From Marisa cornuarietis (lineage: Eukaryota > Mollusca > Gastropoda > Architaenioglossa > Ampullariidae): 64,000 nucleotides of DNA. Below the pieces are notes generated by a model. It did not search any database and had not been told where the DNA came from. It was given only the letters and a program-made list of their open reading frames with translations. The stretch covers positions 1 through 64,000 of the forward strand of contig SMMW01000650.1 of the NCBI GenBank assembly GCA_004794655.1, in the 5' to 3' direction. Position 1 is the first letter of the stretch. Every line of letters starts with the position of its first letter. Of this stretch, positions 1-11,770 are shown piece after piece. Both the position numbers and the translations under genes were made by a program.

Positions 1-480
1 CCAAAGCTCTATCTTTACACACCAAGATCCGCATCTTTAACACAAATGTAAAGGCAATACTTCTATATGGATCCGAGACATGGCGGGTGACAAATGCCAT
101 TACTAACAAGATACAGACATTCGTCAACAGATGTCTGCGCCACATCCTCAACATCAGATGGCCTGATAAGATCTCCAATATAGACCTGTGGGAGAGAACC
201 AATCAAAACCTGCTAGCCAAGACATCAGGAAGCGGAAGTGGGGGTGGATTGGTCACACCTTACGAAAGCCAGCCGACAACTTAACAAGACAAGCTCTGGG
301 CTGGAACCCACAGGGGAGGCGCAGGGCTGGGAGACCCAGAGAGACGTGGAGATCAGTCCACAGAGAGGCAGAGACAGCTGGCATGACATGGTCCCAACTA
401 GAAAGGAGTGCCCAGAACCGGGTCCGTTGGCGGGGTGTGGTTGCGGCCCTATGCTCCACTGGGAGCGTACAGGAATAAGA
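1..480 (+). pseudogene. Non-LTR retrotransposon fragment, C-terminal end of reverse transcriptase (frameshifted)
   Basis: From base 3 the plus strand reads openly through a stretch containing KAILLYGSETWRVT and IQTFVNRCLRHILNIRWPD, the region just after the RT palm/thumb in many invertebrate LINEs. Around base 220 the frame changes. The second frame continues with RKWGWIGHTLRKP, GWNPQGRRRAGRPRETW and a final VRWRGVVAALCSTGS, the usual end of these endonuclease/RT proteins. The element is cut by the window start, so its 5' part is unseen. The frame change makes it non-functional. It would have encoded target-primed reverse transcriptase; here it is only a relic. The clade (RTE-like or related) cannot be fixed by eye. 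Confidence 0.8.
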
Positions 481-540
481 AGAATATATTCGAAAACCTG
501 CATGGGTTGGTCTGGGGACTTCAATGAACTCTGTTAACCC

Positions 541-1384
541 GTCAGCAATTTTAAGCTTCATTTCATGTTTAATTCAGGTTGATCTTTAAATTGTAGTCGT
601 CACCCACCCACTCACGTCCCTTCGGGTATACTAAATGATGTCGTTCAGGTGCTATCGTGCCCGTTAAAGCACGCTAGTTTGCTGAGAATAACAAAAATCA
701 GTAAAGTTTGCCTTCATAGAAGTCACTCAGGGCACGTGGAAGGGGGTGGGTGAGAGAGAGAGAGAAAAAAAAAACGTGTCGCCATGTCGGGTGGCGTCCC
801 GTGGCCTCGTCACACGTGACATTGGGTAAACACGCGGGCCAAGCTTGATTGCACGCACGCTCTGCGCACCCCATGCGCCCCGTGCGCGGGCTCGAGGTGT
901 CGTGAGAGGGATACTCTTCCTTGGACAACTCGACATACTTTCCCCAGTATCATGCCTTTGAAGTGTTTATATTGCTCTTTTTCCACCCTCCGCCCTGTGT
1001 TAGAAGGTAGTGCGTCGGCATACAAAGGGACATTATTCTCGAAAGCGGTGAATGTTCTTGCGGGTTACCGTTCGTGGCTGGATCTGCTCGTAGCAGACGA
1101 AATCTTCTCATTGCAGACACACGACACCTCCTCGACCCACTGGTCTTTTCTTGTTGGATTGTCTCCGACTTGAGACATCAGCGTGTTTCAACGAGTCAGA
1201 AAAGTTATCTTCCTTGGTGAACATATTTCGGGAGTCAATGTCGCCATTTGTATGAAGAATTGGGGTGCGTTGCCGACACGATCCCACGACCTGATCGTCT
1301 TCGGACGACCTGCTTATATGACCTCCACCCCTTAGTCTCCATTTTCCGTGATCTCAAAGTAGATCTCTCTTGAACTTGAGTCTT
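541..1384. other. Non-coding stretch between two LINE fragments
   Basis: No open frame with recognisable protein similarity was found. A short (GA)n/poly-A run lies near 751-773. Short ORFs on both strands look random. The right-hand part, from about 1200, may include unrecognised 5' flank of the next LINE. Confidence 0.5.
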
Positions 1385-2460
1385 GTCCTTTTCCCATGCT
1401 TTAAATGATATGGCTAGTCGAGCCAAAAAGGGTGTAGTTGGAATCCTTAGGGCGCTATGGTCTATTGGTGAACATGCTCCTGATGTTTTCTTAAAACTGT
1501 TTGACTGTCAGATTTTTCCTATGATGACCTATGCAGCAGAGGTATGGGGAGTTGTTGCCAATCTCAAATCAGTAGAAACAGTTCACACTTTCGCTTTAAA
1601 AAGATTTCTGGGAGTCCCACTACAAACCCCTAATGCCCTAGTTTATGGAGAAACATCAAGATACCCTTTACATGTGACTGTATTTGTAAAAAGTATTAAA
1701 TATTGGCTACATATTCTGAGCATGTCTCCAAGCAGACTACCACATAAAGCCTACAAAATGTTGTTAAACATACATGACCAAAACAAGATAACATGGGCTT
1801 CCTCTATATTTTTTTTTGTTGTATCGCTATGGCTTCGGGCATGTTTTGCAAAACCAAAGCGTTGTAGACCCTGAATTATTTGTTACAATTTTTAAGAGGA
1901 GACTCCAAGACTGTTATCAACAAGAATGGCATTCTACCATATCTTCCAACGAACGGTATCATTTCTATAATTCGTTTAGATCTTCTTTTAATGATAGTCA
2001 TCATCTGTACTACCTAAGAAATGCCAAAATTAGAAGTGCCTTCATCAGATTTAGAACAGGTGTTTCTTCAATAAAAGTTCACACCTTTAGGCACACACGC
2101 AATACGTTATCTTCTGATTTCAACTGTCCATTTTGTACAGATATGGAGGAAACTGAACTTCATTTTATGTTTATGTGTCCCAGGTATGCTGTTTTTCGAG
2201 AGAATTATATACCTTCAAAATTTTATAGAAATCCTTCAATGTTTAAGTTAACATTGCTACTTAGCAGCAGTAGTAGGAAGATAATATGTAACACTGCACT
2301 TTACATCTTAAAGGCATTAGAATTCCGAAACGATGCTCTATAATTCTATGAAGTCTGAACTTACTATGCCTATTTTTTGCATGCAGTGTAAAAATTATAA
2401 TGTGATTACCACCCCTTGTAATACGGGCCGTTGGCCCAAACAAAAAATTTTTTTTTGTTC
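1385..2460 (+). pseudogene. 5'-truncated LINE: RT C-terminal half with zinc-binding tail, frameshifted
   Basis: The plus strand first reads LNDMASRAKKGVVGILRALW and a segment with QIFPMMTYAAEVWG, the typical post-palm region of LINE reverse transcriptases. After a T9 run (about 1808-1816) the frame shifts. The second frame, 1816-2343, carries YGFGHVLQNQSVVDPELF, RLQDCYQQEWHSTIS and a terminal CPFC-x12-HF-x4-CP zinc-binding module ending in a stop at 2341-2343. Homology starts abruptly near 1385, as expected for 5' truncation. A tail resembling a LINE 3' UTR follows (gggccgttggcccaaac near 2425, then a T-rich run). The homopolymer frameshift makes it inactive unless it is a sequencing error. 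Confidence 0.8.
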
Positions 2461-2479
2461 CTTTCTACATCTTTATCTG

Positions 2480-2685
2480 ATGTTTAAGCAAGTAGTATTT
2501 TAGTACCCACATAGATCTGCCTGAGAGGCAACAAAATATTACATTATATAACTGTATGCTCTATATATTGCATATGTTGCAGTATATTTTTGCGTAATGC
2601 CTTAGAAATGTGCAAAGTCATCATGTCACCCCCCCTGTTAAGGGCCGATGGCCTAAACAATAAAGTTTGTCTTGTCTTGAGTCTT
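2480..2685 (+). mobile_element. Second LINE 3' end (UTR and tail)
   Basis: About 215 bp after the first 3' tail there is a second, similar tail: a C-run, then ttaagggccgatggcctaaa and aataaagtttgtcttgtctt. The earlier tail has ttgtaatacgggccgttggc in the equivalent place. A short GGCC-centred palindrome followed by AATAAA and TTGTCTTG repeats is a common LINE 3' end. This is either a nested copy of the same family or an old internal duplication of the 3' UTR. Confidence 0.5.
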
Positions 2686-4871
2686 ACGCACAACTGAGCT
2701 TTTTGCAGTGTTAATAACTTCCATAACATCGAAATATAAAATTAAAATGTAGATTTACCTAGACACAGATAGGCGAGAAGACAGACATGGTGGCGGACAT
2801 GCAGCGGCATTGAAATATTATTAAAACATTTTTACTATTTGTAAAATAAAGTGCAGTAGAATCTTAATAACCATGTGCCTAATTCAACATTTGCTCTAGA
2901 TATGCAAGCAATGTTGTATACATACAGTGATTCACTACAATATATAAAACAATTTATAAAACGTGTAAAAACTCGCGTACTAGATAGCTCGCACAAGGGT
3001 TGAGTGTCTGTCACTGCTATAAATCAAATTGTCACTGCGGCCTAATGCTCCTAAAGGAACAACAAGGAATAAACTATCATATAAACTATCATATTGTCGG
3101 CATGAAAGCAAAGGAAAGACAGAGAGAAGGAAAGTAAGGAATGCTGAAATGGACAGAATTCAAGAGCATCCTCGTTACTTCAAAATAAAATTAGGTTCGA
3201 AACTTACATTCTTTTTTAAATCTCTGGTCACCGACCCAGAAAAAATTTGTAGCATTTGGTGAGAAGTTTTATTCGATTGTCAAAACCGTGTAAAGAAAAA
3301 CTATTTATGTTTTTATTATTTGTTTAAAGAAAAGATCTGTTATACATTTAACTGAACTAAAAAGAAAAAAACATTCAGCGCAATAATTCTTTTTCCTCTT
3401 CACTTTTATTGCAAATGAATTCTCATTCTTGGGAATATTGTAAATTAATATTTTGCCATGATAAAAAGAAGACTGACAATAGAAAGACTTTGCTAGAATT
3501 CAACGCATTAATCTTGTTTATTTTAAAAAATCAGAGTTTACCGGAGCTAGTTCACATGGAACAGATGTGGCAACTAAAATTTGAACTAAACGAAAGGAAA
3601 ACAATAGACGTGGGTTTTTTTCTCATCTTTTCACTCTTCGTGGGGGGGGGGAAATAATCCATATTACATCTCGCTGTCCATAGCAGCAAAACCTTTATAC
3701 CGCTCGAAAAGCTTTTCCTTGCCAGCTTCTGATCCAAGGACAGAAGATGACAACGTCGGCGTAGGCTTTACGTGAATGCCGCGTCCCTTCCTTACATGGC
3801 GGAAGACACTTTGAACCACGTGACCAAGTAAGCGCGTGAACCACTCAACAAAAGCGCCCTCTCGTTCCCAGCTACTGTTGTCATCATTGTCATCAGCGGC
3901 TGCAGGCTCTTTCCAGTGATGTCTAGGGATGAGGTGAATTCAGAGGCCACGTTCTTACCGTCGGAACACCTGCTTTCTCTTCATCCTCCAAGTCCTCCGC
4001 GAGCCGCTGTTCAAACTGAGACCAGCAGGTCGATGGTTTATTGCTGGCCTGCGAAATCCCAAAGGTTCTCGTACCAAGCTGTGCATTTTGTTTCCCCCCC
4101 CCCTTCTAAAAGATATTTTATTGTTCTGTCTCTGGGAAGAGAAGCTGCCGGGGACTTTCAGAGAGAAGGCTGTTTAGATACTAATTTTAACATCGTTATT
4201 TCTGTGACTATAAGCAGGAAGATAGATCACTTCACGTTTTCATACTTTTTCCTGTCTCCAGTTACTACCTCAACAGAAAAACATTAAAAAAGAAAGATTT
4301 GAAACAATTTTAACAGCTTTGCCTCACCTGTTAAAAAGTGTCATGGCCGAAATACAGGTGACATAGCAAATTGTCTGTTTTTGCTTTCATGTGCCAGAAT
4401 AATGCATCCCTCATACGCGTTTACAAAAATATTTGCATAGACCGTATGTCTTGTCTCTGACATCGGTTGTTTTGTAGTATTTTTTGTTTGACTTTTTTGT
4501 TTAATTTGTTAAATTCTTATATATATATATATCTTCGTTCTTTCCCATTGCTGCTGACGCTTTCTGTGAGGACAGGCGTGTTTCGCAATAAACTGTCATT
4601 AATATGATCATCATTGTTGAAAAATACAAGCGTAGTGAGTGAGTGTATGGGTAAGATTTCTGAGCATTTAATTTCTTTCTCATTTCAGGTCTGCTGTGCT
4701 CAGAAAAATAAATTTACTAGTATCCTGAAATAAGATTTGATTTTTATTAATAGTATTTATAAAAATATCTTTTGTATGTGCCGATGTATTTCGATTGTAA
4801 CAGGATTGTGGTTCTCCACATATCATGGGCACTATATCTGGACATCTAAAAGCCAATTTTTACTAAAATGG

Positions 4872-4872
<1 letters not shown>

Positions 4873-4933
<61 letters not shown>
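4873..4933. repeat. (TG)n microsatellite
   Basis: Uninterrupted TG dinucleotide run of about 30 units. Confidence 0.97.
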
Positions 4934-4936
<3 letters not shown>

Positions 4937-5033
4937 ACGGGACTCGTTATTTTATGTGACAAACATCTGAGGGTGTTCATTTATGTAAATGATACCGTAA
5001 CTCTTACTTCTGTTTTTGAACTACATCGTCGTC

Positions 5034-5116
<83 letters not shown>
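5034..5116. repeat. Compound (ATT)n-(GCT)n microsatellite
   Basis: About eleven ATT units pass directly into about sixteen GCT units and then degenerate into GTCGCC-type triplets. The plus frame gives a leucine run, but no gene surrounds it. Confidence 0.95.
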
Positions 5117-5117
<1 letters not shown>

Positions 5118-5797
5118 CGCCGTCGCCGCCTCTGTTGTATATAAAGTCGAACTACAAGACAGCCGTTACGTTCAAAGTTCAAGGAACGACTTGATCCTCC
5201 TGCAGTTTTTAGTATTTTTTTTATAGTATTTCAAACTTTGCGAACGTGCAAAGAATAAACTATGTAAAAATCTTTGTTATGTTTATTATACATTGACCTG
5301 CATGGTATAGTAAGCTTAATTGTCCTGATCAGATGAAATGTTTAAACAGCCTAGAATTTGAATTGAGCTATACTACCAGGGAAAACAATCTTTATTCAAA
5401 TTATACTAAAAAAAACTTTCTAAAAATCTGATGCACGTTTAATGCTCCCTGCATAACTGCACTGCAGGATGTAAAAACATAAAATTCAGACACATTAAGC
5501 TGAGCATATGCTGTTAAGCTGATAACTAGCGCTTAAGTATTTCATGTTTGTCATTTGTATAGATTCATCTTTTAATAAATTAAAAGGAGCATCAAGGGAT
5601 ATTTCATCATGGGTCGTTACAGAAATCAAATTTTTATCTTAAGAAAATGTTTAAATGCCAGTGTATGGCTATTTCATCTCAAGGTCACGTACAATTTTGT
5701 TCAAAAGCACTCACGATTAGGGGACATAACTTTGATAAAACAGACGAGGTAATAGACATTCAGGACTAGGTAACAGAATTGTTCACAACGAAACACA

Positions 5798-5801
<4 letters not shown>

Positions 5802-5833
<32 letters not shown>
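5802..5833. repeat. (CA)n microsatellite
   Basis: About sixteen CA units. Confidence 0.95.
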
Positions 5834-5835
<2 letters not shown>

Positions 5836-7940
5836 GAGAAGGCTGGTGCTCATAGTCTTTAATTTTTTTTTAACGCATTCTTTGAAAGAAGAGGGAAAAA
5901 GAAAGCGCCCCGTTTGTGTCGATTGTCTCCCCTTGCCAATGTTCCAGCTTTGCTCCTGTTTGCAGAACAGAGTAAACCAAAGGATTAACGGAGAGGTCGA
6001 GAAAGAGTGGTGCTCCTTACTTTAAACAGGAAAGAAAGAACGCAAATATAATTATGTATAGTTTTCTCTTTCAATTTTTTTAAAGATTTTTTTCTATTGT
6101 CAAGGATTAATCTTTTATGCGTCCTTGATTTCATACCCGTTGCTAAAGCTAGACATGCAAACAGTAACTATTTTAGAGAGGTTTTTAAATATTGACTTAA
6201 ACATGTTTTCGAAGATTAGGAAGATATTCAGTTAAGTTTTGAAACGTACAAACTTTATGAATAGGAAATTTTGGAAGTCACTTGGATAAGTGTGAAGAAA
6301 AAGATACAATATCCTCCACAACAATGTGTGGATGTGGATGTGGCTGTGGCTGTGGATGTTCTTTTCAAAGGTCGAGACAGGCATTTGTTTCACAAAAACG
6401 TTTGCACATATTTTAAATCTGTGCGTGTTTGCTGTGTTTATATGTGTGTATGTATGACCAGGCGTGTGCGTGCGTGCGTGTTTGTATGTGTGTGTGTGTG
6501 TATGTGTGCGTGCGTGCATAACAACAGGCAAATATACCGACAGCGACATTTCTGGATATCAAAATATCAAAGAAGCAAAATTGGTTGATCAAGTAAACAG
6601 TTTTTCAATACTTATTCATTCATGTCTATTTGTTGGTTCCCTTAGAAGTAATGCTGTCTTCATTTCTCTCCTTTTTTATTTATCCTGTCTTTCTTTCCTT
6701 CCTTTTTTTGTATTCTTGCCTCTCTTTCACTATTATAGGTCTTGTCCTTTTAATTCATGTTATCTCTGCTGAAGTATATTCTGGTATCGCGAGCAAGTCC
6801 TGATTCTCCCCGTTCTGTACCCGACAGCTGGCTTCAGAGCGGTGTGGGTGACATTGTTCACTAAATGTCCTTCTGTAGCTTTTGTCACTGATGCTCTGGC
6901 AGCCAGGGTAGCTTCTGTTCAGGACGTGTCGCGGACTTAAAAACCATCAAGAAACCTCTCCGCAACAGATTCAACACAAAAACATAAATAAATAGCCACC
7001 TCAAGATTCGGGATTATCGCATTTTTCAGTTTCATCTAGTGTGGCCACATCTAATACGTATGAAAACAGGAGCTTTGAAGACCTTTGAGGCTAAACGACA
7101 GCTAAAATTTCAGTAGAGTCCATGAGAACGTGCGCCCTTCCTCACCCCTCTGTATAAATTTCAAATATATATATATATATATGTCCATCTTAAGTCTGTG
7201 ATCACGCTAGAAAGAAAAGCGTGAATTTCCTTTCCCTTATAAATGCCACCTGACAAAATGTCCAACATAACCTCTAAAATGTCGTAGATAGATAGATAGA
7301 TAAATCTCCCTTTCCCCCCAAAAAAATATATATATAATGTATTGGAAGAAGTAGCAACGTCATCCTAGCAACTGGAAGCGCATTGTGCTGGCAGGGGGTA
7401 GGCAGCTCCTGCAGTCGCGAGTTTGTCTGGGTCTGATGCTTAATGCATGTAAAGCGCCGTTTGATGGAAAAGTTTAGCCACTGTTTTACCGAGCGCCTCC
7501 CTCCCTCCAACCTTACCCCACCCCCTTACCCTCCCCTCGTGTAGCGAGTGAGCGCGGCCACTAAGAGGCTGGCCGGTGTGGCAATACCTGTCCATTAATT
7601 ACCCTGTGGTGGACAGGTGTTGTGCAAAGCCCGAGCCTCGCGTCTCAGGGTCCTCCCACTTCACAAACCGACGATAACCCCAGGCGCCAGTCCTATGCCA
7701 CCCTTCCATCCCAACCACCCCACCTACCCCACTCTTTTCTTTTTCCTCACGTGAGGTACGGTGGTATCGCAGGGTTCTTCGCGAAGGAGTTTTCTCCCCC
7801 CCCCTTTCTTTTTAAATGCAGGGCCACTCTCCTACTGTCCCCGAGAAAAACAATTTTGGAGAACTAAAATATGAATGAATATTGTCAAGTAGCTAATCAT
7901 TATATGTGAGATAAATAAACTTCTTCTAATTTTTTTTTTA

Positions 7941-8032
7941 GTCAATGTTATTATTGTTTTCTTTATCCTTCTTCCATATTTTTTTAGTCAATGTTATTAT
8001 TGTTTTCTTTAACCTTCTTCCATATTTTTCTT
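7941..8032. repeat. 46-bp tandem duplication
   Basis: A 46-bp unit starting gtcaatgttattattg occurs at 7941-7986 and again, almost unchanged, at 7987-8032. Only one or two substitutions separate the copies, so it is recent. It lies in AT-rich non-coding DNA. Confidence 0.85.
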
Positions 8033-8977
8033 GTCATTCCTCTGTATGTTTTATAATATTGTGTTCAAATGTAAATGTCCTTTCTTTTGTGTGTTCCTCG
8101 GGGATCACCACTGAGACCAGAGACTTACATCATAGATCATAGACATTTGCTACTGGGAGCGGGTCTGTTCATCACATACACTTCACCTCTGTCCGCTGTT
8201 ATCAACCAGCACTTGCAGACGAACGACGCAGTCATGCAAACTAATGGACATACTCTCAATGATACCCTTTATTCACTTAAGAATCGCAGTTTTGACATAA
8301 ATTCATAGATAACAAATAAATTAAACACAGTTTGACAAGTTTTGGGTTTCATGGTGGATAATAAATTACCAGTGAAACGCTTAGAAGATTATTTAATTTA
8401 ATAGCGGTAATAGTTTAAAATCCTTCATGACACTACATCTTACTAAAATTTCACACAAGTCTGTATATTGCAAGTAGAAAATACTAAATTCCATTCGAAA
8501 ATGAAAATGTCTTTGTGAAGATGGCACAAACCTAATTGTTTATACGTTCTTTTCAGAACCATACTTGTCTTTCACGCCGTGCTGGCTGTCCTGACTCGCC
8601 TCATTGGTCGCTTCACAAGAAATTCAAAATACGACTGCACAGCATCGTCTGCCCAGCATTCAACTGTTTCTGTTGCCTCCTGCAGTAGAACTAATTATCT
8701 ATAAAATGATGTAAGACAGCCACGGGTTCCACGTCTGCCTACCTGCCTGAACTCACTTTAGTCCACACTTCCTCGCGCTCTTTCTATCCCTCCCACCCTC
8801 ATCTACAACGAAGCTAAACCTATCAATGTGTCAGTTTTCTTCAAGGTTGGTTGATTGTTTGATATGGCAAGAACTGCTTCCAGCTAAAGATGATTCCCCA
8901 CTATGAGGGGAAAAATAGTTCAAACGTCACTATTATCACTGACAGCGTTGAGGTCCTCTTCCTTCTTCTTCCTTACT

Positions 8978-9090
8978 TTCCTGGTGTTTATCTATTTATT
9001 TACTTTAATTTTTTACTTATTTTTTATTTATTTTGTTTTTGCTGCGCAATGAGCATTCTTCTGAATGGATACCTGCGCATTACAAATGGA

Positions 9091-9121
<31 letters not shown>

Positions 9122-9146
9122 TTATTATTATTATTAATTATTATTA
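8978..9146 (+). mobile_element. SINE/LINE-like 3' end with (ATC)n-(TTA)n tail, copy 1
   Basis: A block beginning ttactttcctggtgtttatc and running through gctgcgcaatgagcattctt and tgcgcattacaaatggacat ends in (ATC)n at 9091-9122 and then (TTA)n. The same block is present in reverse orientation at 11660-11770. A conserved body with a trinucleotide tail in two places is the signature of a retroposed element 3' end. No coding capacity is visible. Confidence 0.7.
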
Positions 9147-9149
9147 ACA

Positions 9150-10821
9150 GTAATTGAAGAATGTTTATTTGTCGTATACTGACCCTAAAGACTGCCACGA
9201 ATAATAAATAATGAAAAGAGTATAGAATTTATTCTATTTGGTATCAGTACCTAAAACAGGCGGAGAACTCTTGCGCAGCAAAGTCAAAGAGCTGGGGACT
9301 TGGAGGACAGTCAACTGTAATCGGTTCATTGTGTGGAGGGCACTACTTTTAGAAGGTGGACTTTGACTTTCTAGTTTCGCCTTTCATCGTTCACGATAAT
9401 ACGGAGTAGAGGACTTGAGGACGTGTCATAAGGAATGAAGAGGAATAATAAACAGGGGAAACAGAGTTTATACACAGCTTTTGCCCTGGGAGAACAGTGA
9501 GAGTTCTCTTGATTTTCCTCTCTCTCTTGTTAATTTTATATACATACGCCTACTCGAAACAAATACTAAAAAGTGCGAACTTTGTGTTCAACGTTTATAC
9601 ATTTCATGACACTTTCGAAGGGGACAAGGTACAGGTTTCACAAGATCGTTTCTTTAAAATCCACTTCGTTGACTCAAACAAGAGATTTCAAGTAAAAAAG
9701 ACATCAATCAAACATTTCCAAACCTGCCTGACGAGATGCAGACAAAACACAAATGCCGCTGTTGTAATCCACAGGAAGAAGTAAGTAGGACTAATTCAAA
9801 GCATTCTGGGCGGTTGAGTGGGGATTTTGTGCCACAAGATGGGAGGTGTAAAGTTAAAATAATAAATAAATGGAAAATAGTTTTCTATCCGAACGGATAT
9901 TTATTTCTGCAGTAAATGAATGAGATTCACGTGTGTCGGGGGAATGAAGTTTAAAAGACGTATTGTTAACAACAATAATACGATTTTAATTTGTGGGTTT
10001 GAAGAATCTTAGAAAGTGTGATTTTCTGATAATCACACTAACGGAATTCCATTATAACAGTTATGTGAAAACGGATATTAAGATAAGGTGCACCGTGGCA
10101 TTTGACAGTTAACAGGCTAAAAGGATTTGACTTTTACTGGACTTACAAGAGAATTTTTTATTTGTTTGTCTGTTTTTTTTTTGTTTGATTTTTTTTGTTT
10201 TGTTTTTGTTTTTTTTTTGTTTTTGTTTTTTGTTGTTTTTTTGTTGTTGTTGCTTTTGCAGTCACAGATATGGTAATGTCTAGACGACTGATTCAGGTCA
10301 GATATTTAGGCTTACAAGATATTTAGATTTACAATGTCGCAATCTGTCGTCTAAAAAAAATGTTGGCAGTTATATACTTCCTTCTTTGAGTCTAAAGCTG
10401 AATATGCCGACTATAAACTTCTAGAGAGCTGAAACAGTCTGACAGATTTCAAGTATATAAAAGATACAAAATGCCTCCCTTCTCCTTGACACATCACGTC
10501 TCCAGGGTGAAAAAAAACTACAACTAGTGAACGAGCTATCAATAATTTCCCTCAAATGATTGTTTCCGTTCGGCCCTTCTCGTCCGCTCAGGTAGGTGCG
10601 CAGCCATTTTGACAAACAGACCCATTAGGTCCACTCAGGTGATGCAGCTCTACTTCATTCTGAACAGAGATCTAACAATGAGGATGAAGCCGAAGGACCG
10701 ATGATAGTGAGAAGGGATGATAGGGCTAGCACGCAGGTCTGTGCTAAAGTCCCGCTGAAAGAAAGGAAGAAAAAAAAAGAAAGAAAGCGACCACCTTTAT
10801 TCTGCGCCCATGACTGAAGTA

Positions 10822-10882
<61 letters not shown>

Positions 10883-11580
10883 ACAGAGAGAGAGATCCCA
10901 TGCTCATTCGACATCTAAGTACATACTAACAGACAATGTTGTGACTTAGTTTTCACACCTGGCTCCCTGATTTACTTGATGAAGAAAGAAAACAGTCAAG
11001 AGAAACGCAGGTAAAATGTGACTGGTTACTGAATTCTTATTGTCTGTCGTCATGTTAAGTGCTTTAATTATTAAAAGTCTGCCACAGTGTTCAGAGGATA
11101 CTGTTTGTATATCCTCTTATGTGCCTCACATTGCTACCTCATGCGAAGAAGTCATTCTTGTAGTAGTTTTCAGTTTGGAAATGTTAAATTATGTTGTATT
11201 TCGTGGGATTATTATTTTTATACTGTGTATACGTGAGTGATTCGTGATGTTTGAAGTATGAACTATTTCCGATCGTGCTGTCAACATCAACTTGGACTGA
11301 TTAGCAGCACATTTCCATTTTCATTCTATTGTAGTTTCTTAGAAACAGTTCATTATTTGTTAACATTTTAACACACTTCTTTTGCTGGTATGCGGTTCTG
11401 TGAACGAAATATTCAATCCCCTAAATCAGGCTAAATGTTACATTATAAAAAAATTAACTAAGAAACATTCTATATTTTCTGACCGTCACATTTAGTTTTT
11501 CAAAAGAAGTTATCTGTGTGTAGTGTCTGGAGTTTTAGATTCTGTTCTGTAATATGGCGATTCTTGATGGCCAAATGAAA
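9150..11580. other. Gene-free region
   Basis: No recognisable coding sequence. It holds an A/T-rich segment with many T runs (10155-10260), an 8-bp-arm hairpin at 10016-10038 (GTGTGATT/AATCACAC) and a long (AC)n at 10826-10880. The leader-like frame at 9497-9784 starts with GTG, not ATG, and resembles no family. Confidence 0.55.
10826..10880. repeat. (AC)n microsatellite
   Basis: About 27 AC units followed by CCACAGAGAGAG. Confidence 0.95.
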
Positions 11581-11582
11581 AC

Positions 11583-11676
<94 letters not shown>

Positions 11677-11770
11677 TCCTTTTGTAATGCGCAGGTATCC
11701 ATTCAGAAGAATGCTCATTGCGCAGCACAAAAAAAGTAAATAAATAGATCAACACCAGGAAAGTAAAAAA
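11583..11770 (-). mobile_element. SINE/LINE-like 3' end with (ATC)n tail, copy 2 (inverted)
   Basis: On the minus strand this reads ttactttcctggtgttgatc, then gctgcgcaatgagcattctt and tgcgcattacaaaaggacat. An (ATC)n tail follows, seen as (GAT)n on the plus strand at 11583-11676, about 31 units. It is nearly identical over about 100 bp to copy 1 at 8978-9146 but inverted. The tail is much longer here. Confidence 0.7.

Larger units (their letters stand above)
2690..8980. other. Gene-free region with microsatellites
   Basis: No gene is recognisable on either strand. The stretch is AT-rich, with a (TG)n, a compound ATT/GCT repeat, an (AC)n, short GATA and AT runs, and one 46-bp tandem duplication (listed separately). 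The longest ORFs are only about 120 codons and resemble no family I know. Confidence 0.6.

Noticed and set aside
9497..9784. 95-codon frame with a signal-peptide-like start
   Set aside because: It begins with GTG, not ATG, has no recognisable domain or supporting splice sites, and lies in a repeat-rich desert.
11510..11755. ORFs with polyHis, polySer or polyMet around 11.6 kb
   Set aside because: All are readings of the ATC/GAT microsatellite tail of a retroposon.
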